Origin: Bugulina stolonifera
Taxonomy: Eukaryota > Bryozoa > Gymnolaemata > Cheilostomatida > Bugulidae
Direction: 5' to 3'
Assembly: GCA_935421135.1 (NCBI GenBank)
Contig: OW285187.1
Coordinates: 33,110,818 to 33,174,817 of the forward strand
Length of the DNA stretch: 64,000 nucleotides
A program made the position numbers and the translations under genes. Position 1 is the stretch's first letter. Every line of letters begins with the position of its first letter. The notes beneath the pieces are model-generated. The model worked only from the letters and a program-made list of their open reading frames with translations. It was not told where the DNA came from and did no database searches. This document shows, piece by piece, positions 40,380-53,504 of the stretch.

Positions 40380-41174
40380 ATGTCAGTTATGGGGTTGTCT
40401 AAAGAGATGAAGCAAGCCATGGATAAATGGTTAGAGTCAGCAAAATTAGAGCTCATCGACAAACTGGATGCTACTAAAACTGAGATCAAGACCAAGTTGG
40501 ATTCAATGTGTTATGGCCTGGAGAATAAACTACTGAAAACTGTTCGGGAATTGGAGGCTAGAGTTCAGCAGCTGGAAGGTGAGAATGGAGAGCTAAAACA
40601 TCGACTGGACGCAATGGAAAAGTACAATAGAGGAGACAGTCTGGAGATCCATAATGTGCCGGTGACGGAGATGGAGAACGCTGAAGACATTGTGGTGAGT
40701 ATAGCCAACGAAATGGGTATAGAATTGACATCATCAGATATAAATACTGCCTATCGTCTCCCACTGAAGAAGGAGAAACAGGGAAAGACAATACCACGAC
40801 TATATGTGAAGTTTACTAGACGCAGTATGAAAAAATTGCTCTACTCAACTCGAACAAAGAAGGGAGTAACACACCAGCAGCTGGGACTTGGAACCAACGG
40901 TAAAATTTACATTCATGAACACCTCTCTAAACCCCAGTTGGACTTGTATTATAAAACCAAGGATAGAGTGAAAGATTTGGGATATAAATTTCTTTGGACA
41001 CAAGATCTGAATATATATGTACGACACAATGAGAAAGCTGAGCGTATCCTGATCAGTAATATAGCAGACCTGGAGCATCTACAAGAAGCGCAAATGTCAG
41101 TAATCCATCAACAACAGCCACCTATACTCAGATCAAGCCGTAGGCTAAACAGCGCGTCTAACACTACAACGTAA
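40380..41174 (+). CDS. LINE ORF1, coiled-coil RNA-binding protein
   Basis: The frame encodes 264 residues, intact. Residues about 5-85 form heptad-rich coiled coil (KLELIDKLDATKTEIK onward to HRLDAMEKYNR). The following part, from about residue 86 (GDSLEIHNVPVTE) to 225, resembles the RRM-like plus C-terminal domains of L1-type ORF1 proteins, with AYRLP, PRLYVKF and KIYIHEHLS. The C-terminal tail is polar. Such proteins trimerise through the coiled coil and package the element's RNA. ORF2 starts 49 bp downstream in another frame. Confidence 0.8.
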   Translation: MSVMGLSKEMKQAMDKWLESAKLELIDKLDATKTEIKTKLDSMCYGLENKLLKTVRELEARVQQLEGENGELKHRLDAMEKYNRGDSLEIHNVPVTEMENAEDIVVSIANEMGIELTSSDINTAYRLPLKKEKQGKTIPRLYVKFTRRSMKKLLYSTRTKKGVTHQQLGLGTNGKIYIHEHLSKPQLDLYYKTKDRVKDLGYKFLWTQDLNIYVRHNEKAERILISNIADLEHLQEAQMSVIHQQQPPILRSSRRLNSASNTTT

Positions 41175-41223
41175 TGCATTCACATGCAACAGATCCCAAT
41201 ATTCTAATACTCCCATCATTATA

Positions 41224-44031
41224 ATGATAAGTATTATTTATCTTAATATTAGATCATTGCCTAAACATTTTGACGAATTTAGAATCTCTCCTGAATTAGC
41301 CATTAATGACATCATTTGTTTTTCTGAAACCTGGTTCAATAATTCACACTTTGATAATTTCTTCCAATTACCAGGATATGTTTTGATTAGGAAGGATAGA
41401 GGAATGGTTTCACGTGGGGGTGGTTTAGCTATATACATAAGGCAAAATATAAAATTTGAAAAGATTGACTTTGAAAAATGTGGTGAGACGGAAATTCTGG
41501 GCATTGAAATTGTCATGGCCGATTCTGGATTTTGCTTGGTGCTTGTTTATAATCCACCTTGTGCTACTAGCAAATTGAAAAGCAATTTTAAAAAGCTACT
41601 TGAAGCTAGGATTTTAAGTAAACCGACAATTATGGTTGGTGATTTTAATCTGGACTGGTCTTGTAACTCTTCATTGAAAGAAAGCTTTGAAACTCTCATG
41701 AGACTAAATCAATACAGCCAGCTTGTCACTGAGTACACACGGTGCTTCAAAAGCTCGCGTACCTTAATTGATATGCTTTTTACAAACGTTCCAAGTCTAG
41801 TGCATGAACACCAGATCATCAAAACAGATATTAGTGACCATTTTGCAATTAAACTCAAAGCTAGTTGTAAACGTCCTAAGCCAGTCTTTTCTTATATTAC
41901 TAAAAGAGACTTTAGAAAGTTTAATGACCAAGAATTTTTTGATTTTGCTAAATACGTCGATTTCCATTCCATAGAATATGTAAATGATGTAAATAGAGCA
42001 GCAGCGATTTTAGAATCAAAAGTGGAAAATCTAGTGGATCAATTTGCACCCTTTAAGACACAACGTCTGAAGCAAAAGAGTAACCTCTGTTGGCAATGCC
42101 CAAAGGCATCCAAACTTCTAAAATTAAAAAAGAAGACATTTTTAGATTTTATCAATAGTGGCTATGATAGAACGTCTACAGCTTGGGAAAATTATCGTAT
42201 TGCTCGTAATAAGGCTAATAACGCTGTTCGAGATGCCAAGAAAAAAGCTATGAATGCTGTTTTGAATGATGATTCATTAAATCAATGGCAGAAAATTAAG
42301 ATCTTTCAAGGTAAAAATCTTCAATGCAATAATGTTATCCATGAAATTGATTACTTGGGTACTACATCTACAGCCAGTTCTGACATTGCAGAAAAATTGA
42401 ACAAGTACTTCTCCAGTATCGGTGCAAAACTAAATAAGGAAGCTAAATCAATGAAATCAAGTGGCTATGAGACTGAACCAAAAATAGCCATACCTTTGAA
42501 TTTTGACAAATTCAATTTTCAAGAAATTTCAAACAGTGAGGTATCAAAGTATCTTAATTCATTGAAATCACGGAAAACAGGAGGACTGAATCAAATTCCA
42601 GCTTTCATATATAAAATTTTGGAGCCTCTGATACTCAATCCCTTAACCCATGTCATAAATATTAGCCTTAAATACAACAAATTTCCAAATGTTTGGAAGA
42701 AGGCGTTAGTAATTCCTATCCATAAAAGCGGAAAATCATCACTACCGAACAATTACCGACCAATCTCTCTACTTCCAATTCTTAGCAAAGTTATGGAGAA
42801 AATTGTTAACCACCAGATCCGTGATTATTTAGATTTCAACCAACTTATTGCTCCTCGACAATTTGGTTTCAGAAGCGGTGCATCAACAGATCAAATTTTA
42901 ATGCAACTTATAAATAAAATTCGGTTCATGATTTCTAAACCCGAGTCGAAATTTGTCACTTTATCAACACTAGATATTAGAAAAGCTTTTGACTGTGTCA
43001 ACCATGACATTATTTTGAAGAAACTATCAGTAAAATTTAATTTTCATCAAAATGCTTCTAGTCTGATTCAAAATTATCTTGCAGGTAGAGAGCAAGCTAT
43101 GAAAGTCAATGGACACATTTCAGGCTGCCAAAAAGTGACAACCGGAGTTCCACAGGGGTCTGTACTTGGACCCCTGCTTTTCATAATGTTCATTAATGAC
43201 TTGATGATGCTAGGCAATTGCTATTTATTTGCTGATGACTGTTTGTTAGTCACTAGTGGTCAAAATCCAGCTATTTCTACTGGATTATTGGAGAAAAGCA
43301 TTAAACTTGCTTCAGATTGGTACAGTGAAAATTGTCTGGTTTTAAACAGTGCCAAAACCGATGTCATGACTATTTCAAATACTAGTGACATACAAGCCCC
43401 TGACCTAAAATTTGACAATCAAACTTTTAAACAGTCCTCTAAAATAAAATATCTTGGTGTTATTCTTGACAGCCGGTTAAATTTTAAGTCTCACACTAGC
43501 AAGATTAAACAAAAGCTTTATCCAATAGTTACCAATTTCCAGCGCAATCGAAAGTTTTTATCGCCCAAATTAGCTGCTCTATGGTATGTAGGTCTTATAA
43601 GAGCTAACTTAGAATACTGTGCCCCACTGTTATACACCACAACTGATTACGTTAAAAATGAGTTTTTGTAAATTGAAAACCGGTGTCTAAAAATTATAGA
43701 CATTAACAACTCTAAAAAAAGCACCCGCCGAGCATTCAACATTACAAAATTAACTTTTCGATTTGAATATCTATATATGTTGTCTTTTTATAAACTCGTT
43801 AACCACCTAATTCCAGTCATCGATTATAACCTTTTACCTGTGAAATTAACTAGTGAAACGCGCTTAGCAAAGAGCCAAGGTTTTAGACTCTCCAGGGAGA
43901 ATTTCAGATTTGCCATTGCCGGTTTTGGTGCCGGGAGGTTTAACGTTCTCCCCAACCACATAAAGATGAGTCAATCTTTGCAATCTTTCAAAAATGCCAT
44001 CAAAAACCATATTCTTGTGCTTCCTGATTAG
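41224..44031 (+). pseudogene. LINE ORF2, endonuclease and reverse transcriptase, one premature stop
   Basis: A single frame of 936 codons including the terminator, interrupted only by a TAA at 43669-43671 (codon 816). The N-terminal endonuclease shows NIRSLPKHFDEF, CFSETW, VGDFNLDW and TDISDHFAI. The reverse transcriptase shows NYRPISLLPILSKVMEKI, FGFRSGASTDQI, STLDIRKAFDCVNHD, GVPQGSVLGPLLFIMFINDL and the catalytic FADD box. The part after the stop keeps the usual C-terminal conservation (ENRCLKII, LSFYKLVNH, RFNVLPNHIKM). All catalytic Asp residues lie before the stop. One nonsense change in an otherwise open frame suggests a recent insertion. Confidence 0.9.
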
Positions 44032-44372
44032 AGCTCATTTTATCAACACTCTGTCTTGTACTTTATTAGTTTTATTCTACTAAATGCTCAAAATTTTATA
44101 TGTACTTCTTTTAGTTTATTTACTCATCTTTTACTCTACTGGTTTTATTTACTACATGCTAGCAATTTTTATATGTATTACTATAACTAATTTACCGGTA
44201 GTTGTTTGCCTTTGTAAAATCCAAACTTTAGCTTTTTTTTCTCTACTTTTCTCTTTTTTTCTTCTCACACTGTAATCTTATTTACTTAGTGTACTTAAAC
44301 TTCTTGTTTTCTGGACAAAAGTCCATTGGACTTATTCTCTGCCAGAATAAAAATGGAATATATATATATTTA

Positions 44373-44834
44373 GTTATACATGTAGTTCTAGTTATACCGT
44401 CCAGTTGTTCAATCCATCCAGTGAGTGGTGCTTGATAATATTTGCAGTATGTGTTTATTATTCAAAAATAACAGTAGTGACTTTATACGATCAATAGTAG
44501 CAGAGTAGAACCTTTATACAGTTTTATAGAAATGGTGATTACCCATGAGTACTGGTGGAAATATTTTTCATCTGTATCTGTCATTATAGTAATATTTAGT
44601 CTTTGAAATGGCAGTAATAAATACATATATACCAGTACCACTCCCAAGTAATTCCATATTTTCACAGCAATAACAGGTAAGGAATTTTTATTTTATTGCT
44701 GTGCTGATGAGATTTGACCAAGCAAGCCACTCCACCATATATAATTTTAATTTTTGAAAAAATAAGCCATAACACGCAGTTATGAGTAGGGATCTAAAGG
44801 CATGCAGATATAGTAAATATATTTCTGCATATGG
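44373..44834. other. Short spacer after the LINE, with NELF-A 3' untranslated region
   Basis: AT-rich, with no open frame of interest. Overlapping TTTATT hexamers at 44687-44697 read AATAAA on the minus strand, about 140 nt past the NELF-A stop. They are a plausible poly(A) signal for that gene. Confidence 0.5.
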
Positions 44835-47800
44835 CTATAGACCTATCTGTTGGGCTTCCTTAAATTTTTTTATTCTTCGCCATTCACCAGTTTGATAGTT
44901 CATTTGGAAGAATGTTTCGCTCAACATTTCTCTGATTGAGTTATCTGGTAGCCGTACAGGTTCCACCTTCTCACTCAGCCGTATATTAACAATATGTCCC
45001 TGCTGTGGGCATGGATTCTCTACAATACAACAGAGTGTCAGGGTTAACCCTAGCGTTTATTTTTATTCTACACCCAGCTACTGTGACTGCTACCATTTCC
45101 CATTAGACGTTATAATGTACATGTACATGTAAATAATGTACATGTATATGTAACATAAAACTCATACAAAGTATCTAAATACATGATGTTAAACAATTTA
45201 TCCGTACCTCGAGATCCTGCCATGAAACCCAGTATAAGAGCCTTCTCTGGTCTGGTGACTTTATTTGAATTTTTAAACATTTCCTGAGCTTCAACCATTT
45301 GTTCTTTCTGCAAAATAAAACACTTTAATCAATTTGACAAAATTTTTGTAACACAAAAATATTAGCTAAAATTATTATTCCTACATATATACTAGACAAT
45401 GTAATGGAATGCACCAAGTGTCCGACTTGATAACAACTGACCGTTAGCGAAAGAGGCTTCTTTGTAGATTGAGGGGCAGCTGCTGAGGACGGCTGTATAG
45501 GTGTGGCGGGAGCTGAATGTACAACAGGTTGCTGCTGTACTGGAGGGCGTAGGATTGGCTGCTGCATAATAGGCCTAGGCTGATAGCTGGGAGCAGGTGC
45601 TCTTGGTCTCACAGTTATTGTAGGTTGTGTAACAGGTGCTGTATGTAGTACGGGTCTGTGGGTATGAGACTGTATGGCAGGTGACGTGGCAGAAGAGCTG
45701 AGCTCTCGTGCATACACAGCTAAAACATATGACAGCAACAAGTCAGTGATTGTCATATCAACTTCTGACTTGACAATATTATATGTAATGTATGTGATGG
45801 TCTATGCACAGTCCATAATAATACAAATAATATGATAGAAATAATATAATATAGCAAATGAACATATGAACAAGAATTGTGACTAAGGGAATATGAGAGA
45901 CCTGAGTTAAGACGATCATAGTATGGTATCATACTATAGTTGTATCGGTGATAGTAGTACGGCTGATAATGGCCGTCAGCTAGAGACAGGAAATATTACA
46001 AGCTAAAGAGTAGGTGATGATGGAAAGCTTGTGTGTAGTAGTATATAACATCACATAATATAAACTATAGATTGTGCAATGATATACATGTACAATATAC
46101 AATGACCGTATGTGCACAAGTATGCTAGTATTATATACTGTAGTAACAGGTGTAGCATATTGTGTATAAGCAGTGTAGAGAGACATGTCCATGTACATTC
46201 ATAAGCTATTGATTATAACATAAAGTTGGCATCTCTCTTCTCATCCCATTCTTCCAGGGTTTAACATCATTATTGCTCAACTTTTGCTAGTCAAATAATT
46301 TTTGTTCAAAACTATTTATATTCCCTACAGTCTATATTCATTTCCCACCTATCCTCAAGTTCTAAACAGCCCTACTGGCAGAGATGTGTGTCAAACATTG
46401 GGAAAGAGGAAAACTGCATTGGTTAAAGGGAAGCTTCCCATTTTATCACTAGGTTTTGAATGACTGTGCTTTCATTGGAAAAGCCAACATGGTAGAATAT
46501 GAGGGATGCAGCTTGTGGTGGTGCAGATAAACGAAAACTAAATGAATGACATAATTCCATATTGATACAGGTAACAATCAGTTGCAGCTAACCGGCTGTG
46601 AAAGTGTGTTGTTGCTATGCATCAATATAACAATGTCATTTACAATGCCGGAATTATCTTCTCTTTTCTTTCAGTATTAAGGAGGAGATAACTCAACAAT
46701 TAAACAATTAACACTATTACTAATATCCAAGTTGAAAAATAGGTGTCATTGAGGAACCAGATTACTAAGGTAATAGGTTATGAGGGAGAGGCATAAATTA
46801 AATAGGCGAGTACTATGAAAATGTGTGCATAAACACCCCATACCTGTGGATGGTAGTCGAGGAGTAATGTTTGGTAAATATGATGGTGTGGTGGTAACAG
46901 CTGTTTTGGGTCTTGGCCCACGGGGCATTGCCGTCTGTAAATGAATGATCATATCTATGTACAATGTAGCCGTGACATAGTTCATTACAATACCCTAACG
47001 CACTTATGCTGTAAATATACTGCCGCTAGCAACTATAGCATTGGCTGTTAATCACAGTTCAATGTATCAAACTTTTGAACCTCATTGCTATCTGAAGTGT
47101 AAGTACTACATGCTAGTATTAAACCACACTATAGCTTCTAGTGACAGTTTGTATTTATTGCAATCTTAACTAAAACTATATATGCAGTGTAATGTATGGT
47201 ATATGCAGTATATCGGATAACCGAATGGAATAATACACTTCTTGACCCAAAATGTATTTGATTTAATATAAATATTTGAAATGAAATCCTAAACTATAGT
47301 TTTTCCGATGAAACTGCATACATGTACCACTAACATGACACTAGAGATGGAAGACACAAACAGAATAGAGGTCATGCTTATAAATGTTGACACAAGTCGC
47401 GACATGAACTTAGCTCCTACCTTCATAGCTGTATTTGTTCCCAATCCAGCTGCATAGTCAGGAGTGGCTTTGGCAGCAGCTGCAGCTTTCTCCGCTGCTG
47501 CTGCCTCCTCCTTTTCTTTTTTAGCCTGAGCTGCTGCTTCTTGTTCTACAGACCACATAAATAACCAAGTAGTATACAGGCTGATAGGGAACTGAGCCTA
47601 CACATACTAGTATGCTCACATCAATTAGATAGGAGTTATTCCCTCTACTATTTTATAGTAAACAAGAAATACTGAAGACCCACCTTCCTGTTTCTTTCTG
47701 CGCTTCGCCTCCTTCCCAGTTGGCGGCATTTCCGATATGTCCAGCATCTGACAAACAAAAATTCCACTCTCAATATACACATGTGGACATACTGTAGCAA

Positions 47801-50425
47801 ACTATAAGTTGCAGTGTAATATCAGATCAAAATTTGATGCATTCAGTATGTACTGATGTATATTATATGTGCAATTAAGATGTGTGTATAATTATAATGC
47901 ATCAATTCAAATGTATCATATATCATTTAGCACTATGACTATATGCTCATGGAACATGGCCAAGATACATTTAGTTTGAATTGCAAAGAATAAAGTGGTG
48001 GTACACTTACTTTAGCTCCGCCTTCTTTCCGCATTGCCAGAGAGGAAGTATTACGCTGAGCAAAGCTGTATGATGAGAGAGTATTTGCCTTGAGAAACCC
48101 AGTATTAGATCCTCCATTTCTCATTGATGAGTTGTGATTGGCTAGCATAGCAGAGTATAGGTAAGTGGTAAAAAGACAGCCATAAACAGATACAGTATAA
48201 CACATATCTCCACGACATCACCCAGCCTCAGCATCAACTTGGGGCATTTGCCAGCTGGGGCTGGATCCACATGCAAACTAGCGTTTTGAGTTAAATTTGA
48301 CAGGGTTCACTAATATGCATCTTGTAATGAAAAATGAAATTATTTCAATTTGATTGTTGAATAATACAAATCAGCTTTCTCTACAAGATCACACAATTCT
48401 ACTGTCGACTGGGATCGCCTACTGACATGAAATATGTACATTTTATATTAGTAGGCAGACTGCTGTGATGGAAAGATAAAACAAAGACACTGATATCTGT
48501 AAAATATAATGAAACCAAAGAGTGCTATAAGAGTGAAGTAATGGTGAGATTTATCTAGCTACTAGCATTATAGTGTACAGTATGCTAGGCACAAACCTGC
48601 ACTAATTTCTTCATCCATCCGTTTAGCAGTGCTCCTAATTTTCATTGGAACAGAGCCCACCTGTGAGCCCTTCTTTTTTGTATTGGACTGAAGTTCTTCA
48701 GCTAAGGGAAGCAAACACAACATTCGCTTTATTTCTAATTAATAAACACATTAAAATACCACCTCAGGAATCAGCCAAGTGATGACAGGATAATATCATT
48801 GCAATCGGATGGTAGTTTAAGGTATTGTAATAGTAGATTATAAAGAGGACCCGCAAACACAGAGGCACCAGTTCTACGTGAATATATAATCAAAGAAAAA
48901 CAAATGTTCGTTCTCCTCAGATAAGATTCATTGAATATAACATTGAAGTTGGAGATGAATCCACCTGAAATGAGTAAGTTTACTTCATATCAGAATTTTT
49001 GTTGAGTGATTATCACAAAACACTTGCTGATATGCGACGGCATAAGATGGTACCTGGCGACGACATATGATGGTACCTGGCATGATGAGAAAAAGTATAG
49101 ACCATAAAACAACCATCTTACATTTTGCTAGTAATTCTGCTCTAAGAGCTGTTGATTTTGGTTCTGCTTTCAAAGTAAAATGGTTAGCAGTTTGAGGTGG
49201 GTGTGGTATTGCTGTAGCGAAGGCTGTCGTTCCCAGACATACACTTTCTAATGGTAAATTATGTGATTCTCCGGATCGTCTCACTACAACAAAAATGCCT
49301 GCATTCTTTGTAACTGAATAATATGATCAGCTAATACAAGTATATCTCACCAAAAAGGTGGTTCTAATACAGCAAAATTAGAACGTGATTCCAAAGTAGA
49401 AAGTACTACACTATGACAATATTTTTCAACCATTGTTTGATCACCAACAATGAAATCAAAAACAGTGAGAATGAGTAAAAGTAGTGCAGGAGTCTTTTGC
49501 AATAAATCTCTCTACAGTGTGAACCAAGGTAGTACTCACATCACAGATAACCTACCTGCTTTTTTAAGATCAGTGTACATAGAGTGGAATGTTGAGCTGC
49601 CTGATAAATCTGTTGTGTTCACCAAAAAACTACCTGGGAAAGTTTTTAATATCACACCAGTCATGGAAACCCATTGGTCACGATCTGCTACTGCAAGCTC
49701 TAAGATTTCTGTCAAATCCCCCTTCCACTGCAATGTATAGAAATTAAGTTAGCCAACAGCCCAACACTTGGTATATCATACATAACAAAGCTTGCTTTGA
49801 AAATGGTGACTTTCCAACCCAATTGCCCCAAACACTAATCAAGAAACTGAAGCTATACCAAATTGAATATAGAAGGCTCAGAAATGCCACAGCACAAAAT
49901 TCCACATGATAGCAGCAGCCTGAACAGGCTCAGAATTGCATACTGTCAAGTAGCCATAGAATTAGATTAGATGCAGAAGAGTTCATATTGAGGTAATTTG
50001 GTTTAGGGTGCTACCATAATTATGTCTATGATATAAATATTAGGCTTTTAGTTGACAAGGCCACCGTGATCGTCATTGTGACTAACTACGGTTGTTTCTA
50101 AATAATAAATAAATGGTTACAGTATAGTAATAGTTATAGGTAATAATATTGTAAAACATGACCGACTTCATCGCGAACACGTATAGTACTTCTACTGCTA
50201 ATTGTTGTTGATACTAACCTCCTCAACATTTCTTTTGATGATGTGTAAAAACGACAGCAATAACTTGACTTTGACATGGGGTTGTAAACTTCTAAAGCAA
50301 CCTATGATGTCATGTAATTTATCTTTATTGATTTGTGAGCAAATAGAGCGGCCAGACCATAAATCATCGGTTGACCCTAGCTTGTTATGAAGCCAAAGGG
50401 CTGTGTCGTTTTCTCTGCTACCCAT
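44835..50425 (-). CDS. NELFA: Negative elongation factor A (NELF-A), 12 coding exons
   Basis: Minus-strand exons: 50425-50219, 49727-49556, 49283-49122, 48701-48597, 48141-48011, 47747-47684, 47545-47421, 46934-46844, 45979-45902, 45719-45442, 45307-45208, 45019-44835. All phases agree: 1698 nt, 565 residues (human protein 528). The N terminus MGSRENDTALWLHNKLGSTDDLW matches the NELF-C-binding helical domain, which spans about residues 1-180 and ends in STALRAELLAK. Next comes MLDISEMPPTGKEAKRRKK, then an Ala/Glu/Lys-rich stretch before ATPDYAAGLG, a Pro/Gln/Tyr-rich middle (about 323-470), and the conserved tail with NKVTRPEKALILGFMAGSRE and FFQMNYQTGEWRRIKKFK. NELF holds Pol II in promoter-proximal pausing in the nucleus. 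An acceptor-like TTTGCAG lies 9 nt before the ATG, so a 5' untranslated exon is likely upstream. The gene converges on CC2D2A across the LINE. Confidence 0.96.
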
Positions 50426-50434
50426 CTTTTTGAG

Positions 50435-50897
50435 CTGCAAAGAAATTTGATTTGAAAATTCTATTTCTCTGGCCTGTGTTAGTTGAACTGATAAAAACTT
50501 GTTGTTATTATTGATAAAACAATATTTGCATTTATAAATTTAATACTAGGTCCACAGGCTAAATAACTTGTTATGCGTTTAAAAGTAACTGCAGGTATAT
50601 TCCTTTAATGGACAAACATGTTAAAAAGCGAGCCTGTACCGTAGTGTTTACAACTACCAGCTTTATGGGCTCCTAAAGAACCATGGGTTACCTTCGATGC
50701 AAAGGGATAGATATATATTATGTTTTATATAATATTAATTAATAAGATATAAAATGATGACAATGTCATTGTAATTAAAATCAAATGTAATGAAAAATAT
50801 AAATATTCCATAAGGTAAATATTATATTTGTAATAGACTATGTAATGTTGATATTCTTCTAATTCTTTTTCATTTTGATTTTCAAAATAACTGTTCT
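50435..50897. other. Spacer upstream of NELF-A
   Basis: AT-rich stretch upstream of the minus-strand NELF-A start. It probably holds the gene's first untranslated exon and promoter, but I cannot place a donor with confidence. No coding content seen. Confidence 0.45.
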
Positions 50898-50905
50898 GTA
50901 AACAT

Positions 50906-51875
50906 CAGGGGTGGGAGTCGATAGTTTTAAAAATAGAGAAATATGTGCTATTAGCTATTCACTACAAGAATAGAGAATCTGCCTATGTGCTAGTGAAATT
51001 TAAATATAGAGAATAGCTTTTATATCCGCTGAATCGCTATTAATTAGAAGTTGTCTTCTCTCAAATTAGATTTGAGAGAGCAATTCAAAGGTGCCCATTT
51101 ATTTCCATGAAAATTAAAAAGCACAACACAGTGATTTCTTGTTTACTTCTCTTCAGCTACATTGTTTTGCAGAGTTCATATTGTGTTTACATGTATATTA
51201 TTTTCTACAATGCACACTAGGGCTTCGTCATGGATTTGAAACATCATTGATAACGTGATAAGAAGGTATCAGGGTAGCAGCAACATACTCAATGTAATAT
51301 AGCCAAGTCAAATGCATGTGTATTAGGCATCACATATATAGCTTTCAAATTGTGTCTGTGGAAATTGTAGAAGCATTAGTGTTGTACAATTGTACATGTA
51401 CTATTGGAGTAGTAATACATGTACAAAGTAAAATTTAGACTTATCTCCCCATGATTTTCTGTCAATGTCTAAAATATTATATATTTGTGGTTAAACCGGT
51501 AGTATTTTAAACTTCTAATATAAAAGTATTCTCCACACATACTATAATCTATTCTTTGTATGTTTTTTCTTTGTGTAGACTATGTTTTTGAAGTTAAAAA
51601 GCTTTAAACACTCATATAATCCTGATATTAAATTGAGTTGGTTAGCAATTTCACCAAGTGTAATAGTTAAGACGGCCAGGAATGGCTGCAGCCGCAATGG
51701 CACTCGTTACTAGCTACTAGCTATTAGCAGGTTGGGCTGAAAATAAAAGCGTATTGGTTGAACCGCTATTAAAGATTGACAGAAATTGAAAGAAGCGTGT
51801 CACAGCAGTTCGCTGCTGCAAAAGAAGAGATTAGCGCAATCGAATAGCGTTTCAACCGCGCTAGTCCCACCCCTG
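50906..51875. mobile_element. Second hAT-like element, 970 bp, with 8-bp target duplication
   Basis: The left end CAGGGGTGGGA (50906) is matched by TCCCACCCCTG ending at 51875, an exact 11-bp terminal inverted repeat. A perfect 8-bp direct repeat, GTAAACAT, flanks it at 50898-50905 and 51876-51883. Ends starting CAGGG and 8-bp duplications are hallmarks of hAT elements. The interior has repeated GCTATT/AATAGC motifs near both ends, which are candidate subterminal transposase sites, and a CTCTCAAAT/ATTTGAGAG palindrome near 51058-51078. There is no transposase frame, so it is non-autonomous. Its ends differ from those of the element at 37552, so it belongs to another family. Confidence 0.85.
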
Positions 51876-52019
51876 GTAAACATTCATCAAAATGATTTTG
51901 ACAAATGTTTACAGTTATTTTTAATAAATCAATATTAGTTGAACTAGGCTTATTGATCCGTAATCTACCCAATGGAAAACCTAACAACAATAAAATTAAA
52001 GAGCAAAACGTCTCCAAGA

Positions 52020-53150
52020 AGCCTTTGACAATAGTTTCCTCACTCCCTTCTGCTCCATCAGATTCCAGAAGTTAACCTGCAGATCATTCATTGGATACGA
52101 GACTTCATTCATCACCAACCTTAAACAAAAGGTTTTAATCAAAGTACAGTATTCCCACTGAGCTGCCAATGATATCGGGAGTGCCCCCAGAGCTCCATAC
52201 TAGGACCAACATTATCTATTGTTTACATTAAGGATTTGCCAAGCTCTGACAACTGCTGTGTTAGTCTCTTTGTTGGACCTGAAAATTAAATCAGCCACCG
52301 ATGCTGCAAGCTTTCAGCTTAACATCGACGCTGTATACAACTGGTCCTGCCAGCGGGAAATGCCGTTTAGTAACACCACATACCATGTATAAGACTCGTG
52401 GGATACGCTGCTCCAGAAGCTAAATGTGTAGGAGTCGCCATGCTGACCAGCCTTCAGTTCTGCAAACACACTACTCTGAAAGCAAAAATTAGAGTCCTGG
52501 ACATGATAAGATGCACGCTCCTAAACGTGGGTGTCTCTTGGCAGTCTCTCTTGCCAAATATCACAGTATGCAGATACTATCTAGGACCCCTCTTTGCAGA
52601 ACACCATGCTTAATGTAGAGATAATACAAAATTGTGCTGTAAGATTCATTGCACGGCTTAAAGGCTTTGAAGGTGTCAGTGAAGACTGAAGTGAACTAGA
52701 TTTTCAAACACTCCAAGCAAGGCGCAAAATCTTTATTCTGATCTGTATCCTGCAAGAAAGATGACACCCACAGTGCACTCTCGTTAGCTTACAATGAACT
52801 TTTCAAAGATCATGCAAATAGGTAAAGATTGCCAAATCTGCAGCCCATGGTGAACCTACATTTATTTACGCAAACTGTAGATGCAGCCACCGAGGATTAT
52901 GTGAAATGAGAGGTCACACTGCTGATAACTGTTAAAGCATAACAGAAGTGATGCTGAAACCCTGGCCAAAAAAACTAGATGCATACTACAAAACCAATGG
53001 TGGTCAAGAGTGTTCTACCTCATCAGAGATACAGAGAGATTTAGATCTCATAATCGATGTTGAGAGGATGGCAATTTATCACAATATCTTCCAAATGTCA
53101 TTAGCTACTAGGTAAAATGCCATCATAATGGAAACTGGTCTATGTTGCTC
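52020..53150 (+). pseudogene. Decayed LINE reverse transcriptase fragment
   Basis: Translating in shifting frames recovers a reverse-transcriptase core. SGVP followed by SSILGPTLSIVYIKDLP lies near 52172-52240, then SLFV where the catalytic box should be. Later comes a C-terminal block, QNCAVRFIARLKGF (near 52635), and TLQARRKIFILICILQER near 52710-52760. Several frameshifts and stops break it, and the catalytic Asp pair is lost. It is older than and different from the LINE at 40-44 kb. Confidence 0.65.
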
Positions 53151-53504
53151 TTGTACATTTTAACTCATAGCATCAACCGGTATCCTGTGCTCTGACCAAA
53201 CACTGCTCAGTGATTTTTCAACTGTAGTCAGCTTTATTGGTATTCTATGCTGATTGCACCCTATCGTAGCAATGAATATCATCCAATGCTGATGCTACAT
53301 TTTTACAAATTAGCATTGATTTATCTTGAAATTCTTTCAACAAAACACTGTATGCTAGTTATTTCAAATCCTTATAAACCAAATTTTTTGATAAATAGAA
53401 CATTTCCTTCTAGTACCTACTATTGAGTCCATTGCAATTATTCCTGATAAGCATGAATCAGTTGCTATAACCGGAGGAGGAAAAAATGGAAACTCCGCCA
53501 TTGC

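Larger units (their letters stand above)
40056..44372 (+). mobile_element. Near-complete LINE retrotransposon with two ORFs
   Basis: The order is tandem 5' monomers, ORF1 (40380-41174), a 49-bp gap, ORF2 (41224-44031), then a 3' untranslated region ending in an AT-repeat tail (GGAATATATATATATTT near 44354-44372). ORF2 has an apurinic-type endonuclease and a reverse transcriptase, so it belongs to the EN-type LINEs, probably the CR1/L2/Jockey group. It lies between the stop codons of the convergent genes CC2D2A and NELF-A. Boundaries are approximate; I could not confirm a target-site duplication. Confidence 0.85.

Noticed and set aside
43777..44031. Separate small gene downstream of the LINE
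   Set aside because: It is in the same frame as ORF2 and continues its conserved C terminus past the single TAA, so it is part of ORF2.
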